Under the pieces are notes generated by a model. It made no database searches and had not been told where the DNA came from. It saw only the letters and a program-made list of their open reading frames with translations. Both the position numbers and the translations under genes were made by a program. DNA of 64,000 nt from Poriferisodalis sp965262965 (GTDB lineage: Bacteria > Actinomycetota > Acidimicrobiia > Acidimicrobiales > Poriferisodalaceae): assembly GCF_965262965.1 (NCBI RefSeq), contig NZ_OZ253573.1, positions 2,294,001 to 2,358,000 on the forward strand, in the 5' to 3' direction. This document shows, piece after piece, positions 61,901 through 64,000 of the stretch (position 1 is the first letter of the stretch; every line of letters begins with the position of its first letter).

Positions 61901-63073
61901 GTGCAACTCGGTGTGGTCTTGGGCCGGAATCGTCGCGACGTGATCGAGCGAATCTGAAAGACGGCTTGCAAACTCCCGCCGAGAGGTGACTCCTCCATGC
62001 AGGTCCATCACCAGATCGTCGAGACCGACCAAGTCCAGCCGCTTTGTGACAGCTTCAATGGCTGCGCGTTTCTCTGCCACGAACAGCACTCGCTTGCCGT
62101 GTGCGACAAGGGTGCCGATCAAGTTCGAGATCGTCTGTGACTTGCCGGTCCCAGGCGGGCCCTGAATGACCACGGACTCGCCTCCGAGGACCCGGTTGAT
62201 GGCCAAGTGCTGGCTCGAGTCCGCGTCGAGAATCAGAAACTCCGATTCCGGCGGATCGAGATCGGGCTGGCTAGGGCTGGGATCGCACATTCTTGCTGTG
62301 AGTGCGGCCCGGGCGGGTTCGACCCCCGCGATCGCCGCCACGAGGTCGTTCTGTGCGAACGCCTCGGCGCTTTGATCGAGGTCTTGGACGAGCGGCATCG
62401 TCGAGTACGAGAAGTTGCCTGCCACGACACGAGGTGTGATCGCAAATTCCGGCAGCTCACTCCATGCACCGGTCAACTGGTCCAAGAATTCATCGAAGGC
62501 TTCGAGCGAGGTGGGAGGATCCTCGGCAACATCAGCCTCGATGTCGTCCATCTCGATGCCATGATCGCTGCGCACCATGCGCGCAAGCACTGGATTCAGG
62601 TGCGCATCACCGGCGACGGAGACTTCGAAATCGCGGGTGGCAGCCCCGGTAGGCACTGTGTGCAACGGCACGAGGATGACCGGCGCAATGGGTTCGGTGC
62701 CTTGCTCGACCCTCCAACTCGCAAGTCCGATCGCGGCGAAGCACGTGTCAATGCCCTTCTCTTCAAGGTTCGTCAGCGCCGTCTTGTGGATCGCAAACAC
62801 TCGTCGCCGCGCATCGTCGAAAGGCGCCGCCGCGGCAGCAGACATCACCGTGGAGTAGATGTCGCTGAGGCGCACTTTGCGGCCAGCCAGCAGCCGATCG
62901 AGCGCCTGGGCACTCGCGCCGGCATCTGCCCCTGGCGTGAGATCGAGCGTGCCGGTCTTCAGGTCGCGGTATCGGCGCAACCGATTGCGGCCGGTCGTGT
63001 CAAGTAGCTCGTTCTGCCACCGCTGAGCGGCTCTGCGCACTGCAGCGAGGCGTTCGTGATCGGGTTGCGGCAT
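58979..63073 (-). CDS. DUF4011-helicase-nuclease protein, Hhe-like
   Basis: 1364 residues. DUF4011-type N-terminus (QNELLDTTGRNRLRRYRDLK), UPF1/DNA2-like SF1 helicase with Walker A IQGPPGTGKSQTISNL (~305), motif II VVFDEASQIPPAEA, motif III GDSRQLPPTAF, motif V-VI RVQGDERDAIILSVGY and LNVAVTRARSRVDV, then a Vsr/DUF559-type nuclease (VSGYRIDFACAHPDKPGQMV, LAIEADGATYHSTPTARDAD) and a DUF3320-like tail. This architecture matches the single-gene antiphage system called Hhe, as I recall it. All helicase and nuclease residues appear intact. Confidence 0.85.
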   Translation of the reverse strand: MPQPDHERLAAVRRAAQRWQNELLDTTGRNRLRRYRDLKTGTLDLTPGADAGASAQALDRLLAGRKVRLSDIYSTVMSAAAAAPFDDARRRVFAIHKTALTNLEEKGIDTCFAAIGLASWRVEQGTEPIAPVILVPLHTVPTGAATRDFEVSVAGDAHLNPVLARMVRSDHGIEMDDIEADVAEDPPTSLEAFDEFLDQLTGAWSELPEFAITPRVVAGNFSYSTMPLVQDLDQSAEAFAQNDLVAAIAGVEPARAALTARMCDPSPSQPDLDPPESEFLILDADSSQHLAINRVLGGESVVIQGPPGTGKSQTISNLIGTLVAHGKRVLFVAEKRAAIEAVTKRLDLVGLDDLVMDLHGGVTSRREFASRLSDSLDHVATIPAQDHTELHSRLQDRRGELLADKAAVHDQRAPWNLSVFEMRQRLLGVPVEAHTPSRLSSDSANGIDRESFEQLSHDITEWVDLAGHDLPTSHPEWSRSTIETTQEAQAAFELVRGLALDRLPAARSAIEACLDEIGAALPDAYAQWRDALDSLADIRQTLERFSDDLYALDVSELRSSLASARKSGMARASARLFSGAYRRARESVATTLRESGDLSPIDALDTLEQVGKHLTAWSEFSAEGLPRVPQGLDDAIDGVTAAAESLASLQKYGLLTESDTTAKPVPALAETLDRLASSSDVAQKLPRIRELESGFRIAEVMSLLEQAGNSYPAHMAARAVEHAWLSRVLEDLSFTDPRLSGFDSDRATRVRDEFAQFDRQHLNVAPMRLRRRIAQSVIAAMDAHPEEATLIRTEAGKKRRHLSIRQLLARAPHVLTALRPCWTMSPVLTAEMIPSDANIFDVVVFDEASQIPPAEAIGSLARAPQAVIAGDSRQLPPTAFFGRESTHDDDADADEAPIATDDIESLLEVADIFLRDTMLTWHYRSRDDRLIAFSNEHIYGGSLTAFPGSAKECPLTHHLVPFRPHAEVNGTRSNPDEALLVAERVLDHARTSPDETLGVIAFGQAHADAIENALMRELRDLNDPALDEFFSEANDERFFVKNIERVQGDERDAIILSVGYHKDANGRLPYRFGPLNQEGGERRLNVAVTRARSRVDVVSSFGHHDMEPGRSSAKGVELLRQYLQYAATEGRVLGASAHDVPLNPFELSVKEGLERRGIPVTPQYGVSGYRIDFACAHPDKPGQMVLAIEADGATYHSTPTARDADRLRQEVLEGKGWRVHRIWSTSWFNDREAELDKAEAAWRNAVRASDGFVGIGAGANSATQRQVRTGPTMTGPSSTTDRPEMPPVQRAPRPAVPRRGSLGYDNITDYRHDQLVALARWIESDTLLRTESGMIAAMIDELGFRRGGKRIVTALEIAIREARS

Positions 63074-63241
63074 AGCCGCGGCATCGTAGCGAAGCGCACT
63101 GCCATGCTGGGCTTCGCCGCCAGCTCACCGAAACGCCAGCTGCGACCAGCGACGCAGATGTCGACGCCCTGCGAGCAGCCGGATTCAGCAGCCAAATCTG
63201 AGTGCGCTATCGATTCCAGACCTACTAACCGAAACTCGCGC

Positions 63242-63270
63242 TTGACTACACATACCGCGTGTAGTGTAAT
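63242..63270 (+). promoter_or_regulatory. Promoter of the MerR gene with overlapping inverted repeat
   Basis: TTGACT at 63242-63247 and TGTAAT at 63265-63270 with a 17-base spacer. The spacer carries CTACAC (63246-63251) and GTGTAG (63259-63264), a perfect inverted repeat as MerR proteins use between -35 and -10. The ATG at 63278 is 7 bases after the -10 box, so the mRNA is leaderless. Confidence 0.75.
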
Positions 63271-63277
63271 CCCCGCT

Positions 63278-63733
63278 ATGAACACACCGGGCGATGATTG
63301 TGTAATCACAGCGACGGAAGCTGCCAATGCAGCCGGCATCACCTACCGGCAGCTCGACCACTGGGCACGCCAAGGCTGGGTCACACCCTCGATCCAGCCG
63401 GGGTCGGGACGCGGCGGTCGTCGGCGGTACTCGGTGACTGATGTCCTGCGCCTCGCCGCGCTGCGTCACTTTGCCAAGTCTGGCTGGCAGGTCAGCGATC
63501 TCGGTGAGCGAGTCAGCACGGTGGACCTGGAGTATGCAACCTGGCTCGTGGCTGGCACGGAATCAGCCGTAGAAGCCTGCATTGACGACGGCAGGCTGCA
63601 CGAGGCGATCACCCGTGAAGGCCGCTTCAGCGTCTACCACCTCGAACCGCTACGCACGAGTCTTCTCAACGTTCAGCCGCCCAGTGGCTTGGCTGAGGTA
63701 AGTCCAATGAGGACTCAAAGGAAGACGGCATGA
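63278..63733 (+). CDS. MerR-family regulator
   Basis: 151 residues. The winged HTH (ITATEAANAAGITYRQLDHW, ARQGWVTPSIQPGSGRGGRR, RYSVTDVLRLAALRHF) is MerR-type, followed by a short C-terminal region without effector-binding cysteines. The start at 63278 is set by the leaderless promoter; longer frames run into the promoter. The spacer repeat suggests autoregulation. It overlaps the next gene by ATGA, so both are co-expressed. Confidence 0.8.
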   Translation: MNTPGDDCVITATEAANAAGITYRQLDHWARQGWVTPSIQPGSGRGGRRRYSVTDVLRLAALRHFAKSGWQVSDLGERVSTVDLEYATWLVAGTESAVEACIDDGRLHEAITREGRFSVYHLEPLRTSLLNVQPPSGLAEVSPMRTQRKTA

Positions 63734-64000
63734 ACGCGCTCAGGCCAGTACCCGACCGAGCAGTCAGCGAACTCTTCGAAGGAGACATTCCCAACCCTGC
63801 CCAAGCAGGCCAGTCCCGAGCCAAGGCGGTGAACGAGGAATTCAAGGCCCAGGCCCACAAGTGGATGCAGGAAGCCGGTGCCAGCATTGTGCGCAGCCGG
63901 CACAAGGTGGGCGCCTACGAAGTCGAAGCCGAGATCGTCGGCCTGAACGGTCAACGATTCTTGGTCCTGGTTCATGGCGTGCCGGACGACGGCGAGCGGG
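63730..64000 (+). CDS. Unknown protein, cut by window end
   Basis: The first 90 residues are visible: MNALRPVPDRAVSELFEGDI, then a helical EEFKAQAHKWMQEAGASIVR, and strands YEVEAEIVGLNGQRFLVLVH. The glutamate in two adjacent strands followed by GLNGQ is reminiscent of restriction-like nuclease cores, but this is only a resemblance. It is co-transcribed with the MerR gene. Confidence 0.6.
   Translation, partial: MNALRPVPDRAVSELFEGDIPNPAQAGQSRAKAVNEEFKAQAHKWMQEAGASIVRSRHKVGAYEVEAEIVGLNGQRFLVLVHGVPDDGER

Noticed and set aside
1..64000. Prophage
   Set aside because: Gp37/68 genes are phage-related in name, but no capsid, tail, portal, terminase, lysis or integrase gene is present.

Overview
The window comes from a high-GC bacterium. 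Most protein-coding genes have strong G/C third-position bias. Several promoters place the -10 box about 7 nt before the start codon, which fits leaderless mRNA, and GTG starts are common. This fits a high-GC Actinomycetota. The genus cannot be named from the sequence, and no tRNA, rRNA, CRISPR array or phage structural gene was seen. The whole window reads as a defence island with heavy gene turnover.

Layout. 0-2.4 kb: debris of a DrrAB-type ABC exporter, a HEPN/Abi-like gene, a decayed MbcA-RES toxin-antitoxin relic and an XRE regulator. 2.5-12.2 kb: three copies of a Gp37/Gp68 (DUF5131, three-Cys) gene, one frameshifted and one paired with TcmP, interleaved with an ImmA/IrrE metallopeptidase, an AAA ATPase, a complete AbiE toxin-antitoxin locus and a zinc-finger HNH protein. 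12.2-15.6 kb: AAA ATPase plus subtilisin pair (IetAS-like). 15.7-21.8 kb: complete type I restriction-modification operon hsdM-hsdS-hsdR. 21.9-25.3 kb: an AT-richer three-gene operon of GHKL ATPase, Rossmann-like protein and C5 cytosine methyltransferase, with no recognised nuclease. 25.4-33.9 kb: gene fragments, a DUF2806 protein, a PIN-like toxin pair, an HsdR-Schlafen remnant, reverse transcriptase 1 and a helicase fragment. 33.8-35.5 kb: IS1380-type element between two truncated genes.

36.4-43.8 kb: intact MbcA-RES pair, then a second type I locus whose middle (end of hsdM, all of hsdS, start of hsdR) has been replaced by a type II restriction-modification pair resembling ApaLI. 44.1-47.0 kb: IS630 element with an IS1380 element inserted at its end. 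47.0-50.6 kb: truncated membrane gene, reverse transcriptase 2 (503 aa, colinear with RT1) and an orphan DndB. 50.7-52.3 kb: IS110 element. 52.3-59 kb: Panacea antitoxin with a nonsense-mutated partner, XRE regulator, EVE-HNH-like protein, YjzC-like protein, DUF4268 protein, and a proteasome-beta-like N-terminal-Thr protein followed by two microproteins. 59-63.1 kb: giant DUF4011-helicase-nuclease (Hhe-like). 63.2-64 kb: MerR regulator and a gene cut by the window edge.

The striking theme is paralogy with decay. Two hsdR, two hsdM, two RTs, three Gp37/68, two MbcA-RES, two DUF4268, two XRE tails and three copies of one ABC-permease 3' fragment occur here, and in most families at least one copy is broken. 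The best candidates for something new are the GHKL/Rossmann/C5-MTase operon, the paired reverse transcriptases, and the N-terminal-Thr protein with its microproteins.
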